Shown: one piece after another, positions 63,532 through 64,000 of the stretch
How positions within the stretch are numbered: position 1 is the first letter of the stretch
How the letters are laid out: the number at the start of each line of letters is the position of its first letter
Assembly (NCBI RefSeq): GCF_018130165.1
Contig: NZ_JAFCLZ010000002.1
Span: 372,001-436,000 of the forward strand
Length of the DNA: 64,000 bases
Direction of reading: 5' to 3'
From: Bradyrhizobium sp. JYMT SZCCT0180
GTDB lineage: Bacteria > Pseudomonadota > Alphaproteobacteria > Rhizobiales > Xanthobacteraceae
The notes under the pieces: model-generated
Database searches by the model: none
What the model was told of the DNA's origin: nothing
The model's input: only the letters and a program-made list of their open reading frames with translations
Translations under genes and position numbers: made by a program

Positions 63532-64000
63532 CGCGCACGGTGAAATCGGGTTATTGCACCCGCAAATCTTGCGATGACGGATCGGGAGAGCTTTCACGTC
63601 CGCTTCGGGTCAATCGCGTCGGTTTGACCTGCGTCGACTACTTCCGGCTTCCATCCAACACCGGCCATACCATGGCACTTAGGTCGTTTGCGCTGAGGCC
63701 CGGACTCTCTTGCCCCGCTGCTTCGCCGGCCGCGTGCGACAAAGTAACCCGACGGGCAAATCACTTCCGATTTACGGAATTTGTGTCAAGCCCAAAATAA
63801 AAAATATTTCTGTTTACCAGAATGAAAATCAGGTGCATACATTCGGCCATCCCGTCCTACTCAGAAGGGCGTCGGCCGTCGTCACGGACGTTGGACGGGA
63901 TGCGGTGGACGCTGGTTTACGCCTCGACGACGGCGTGGATAAGCGTACGGCAAAACCGTGTGGTCCTGGCGCCCGTTGCTGGCGTCAAGCCGTCGGCTAG
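63532..64000 (+). other. Right-end region without a supported gene
   Basis: 469 bp. An open frame runs to the window edge from 63710, but its sequence (RASAVVTDVGRDAVDAGL onward) looks like translated non-coding DNA of a type I recall in many Bradyrhizobium intergenic regions, perhaps a dispersed repeat. The AT-rich patch at 63795-63840 contrasts with the rest. I call no gene. Confidence 0.35.

Noticed and set aside
63710..64000. Open frame reaching the right edge
   Set aside because: Composition resembles translated intergenic DNA and there is no ribosome site. It could only be judged with sequence beyond the window.

Overview
The window is GC-rich chromosomal DNA from an alphaproteobacterium, most likely a Bradyrhizobium or close relative (Nitrobacteraceae, Hyphomicrobiales). 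The evidence is the housekeeping gene order (fabF-mltG-yicC-gmk; lptF-lptG-lptD-surA-pdxA-rsmA; ppk-ppx; hdaA beside purMN), a DUF6894-type protein, a TrpX-type solute-binding protein and several dispersed palindromic repeats of the kind common in that family. I saw no rRNA, tRNA, CRISPR array, prophage or complete insertion sequence.

Layout. 1-3271 (+): end of fabF, then mltG, yicC and gmk. 3325-7111 (-): a secreted hypothetical protein, two tandem Gly-rich secreted paralogues and a caspase-fold protease fused to a DUF4189-like domain. 7321-10196: a tannase-family hydrolase with an altered active-site motif, then a divergent pair (RBBP9-like hydrolase and Lrp/AsnC regulator). 10247-12215: a zinc alcohol dehydrogenase whose 3' end is duplicated as a truncated copy 0.9 kb away, flanking a DUF6894 gene. 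12228-19960 (-): the outer-membrane biogenesis operon lptFGD-surA-pdxA-rsmA. 20322-22956 (+): pepA, holC and a BamE-like lipoprotein. 23107-28586: an ABC-F ATPase, ndk, a TerC-type membrane protein with a clear terminator, and a divergent HxlR/SDR pair. 28710-35819: ppk-ppx, hdaA, a CDP-alcohol phosphatidyltransferase and purM-purN. 35832-41863: cell-surface genes (trimeric autotransporter, AraC regulator, passenger-poor autotransporter barrel), RNase D and an unlisted 41-residue membrane protein.

42131-64000 is accessory. It holds three tandem paralogues of an unrecognised membrane-anchored family; a CHASE3/PAS histidine kinase divergent from an orphan Tat-type solute-binding protein; a double-glycine leader peptide gene; a VCBS-repeat protein with 330-bp DNA repeats that gain cysteines toward the C-terminus; and a run FecR - TPR - solute-binding protein - class III cyclase that could be one sensory unit. 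A cyclase remnant, an OafB-type acyltransferase with an SGNH domain, small membrane proteins and a 970-residue periplasmic protein of unknown function follow.

The best candidates for something undescribed are the three-paralogue cluster, the cysteine-graded VCBS protein with the nearby double-glycine peptide, the solute-binding-protein/cyclase pair, and a palindromic element that has entered the pdxA reading frame and occurs at three other gene borders.
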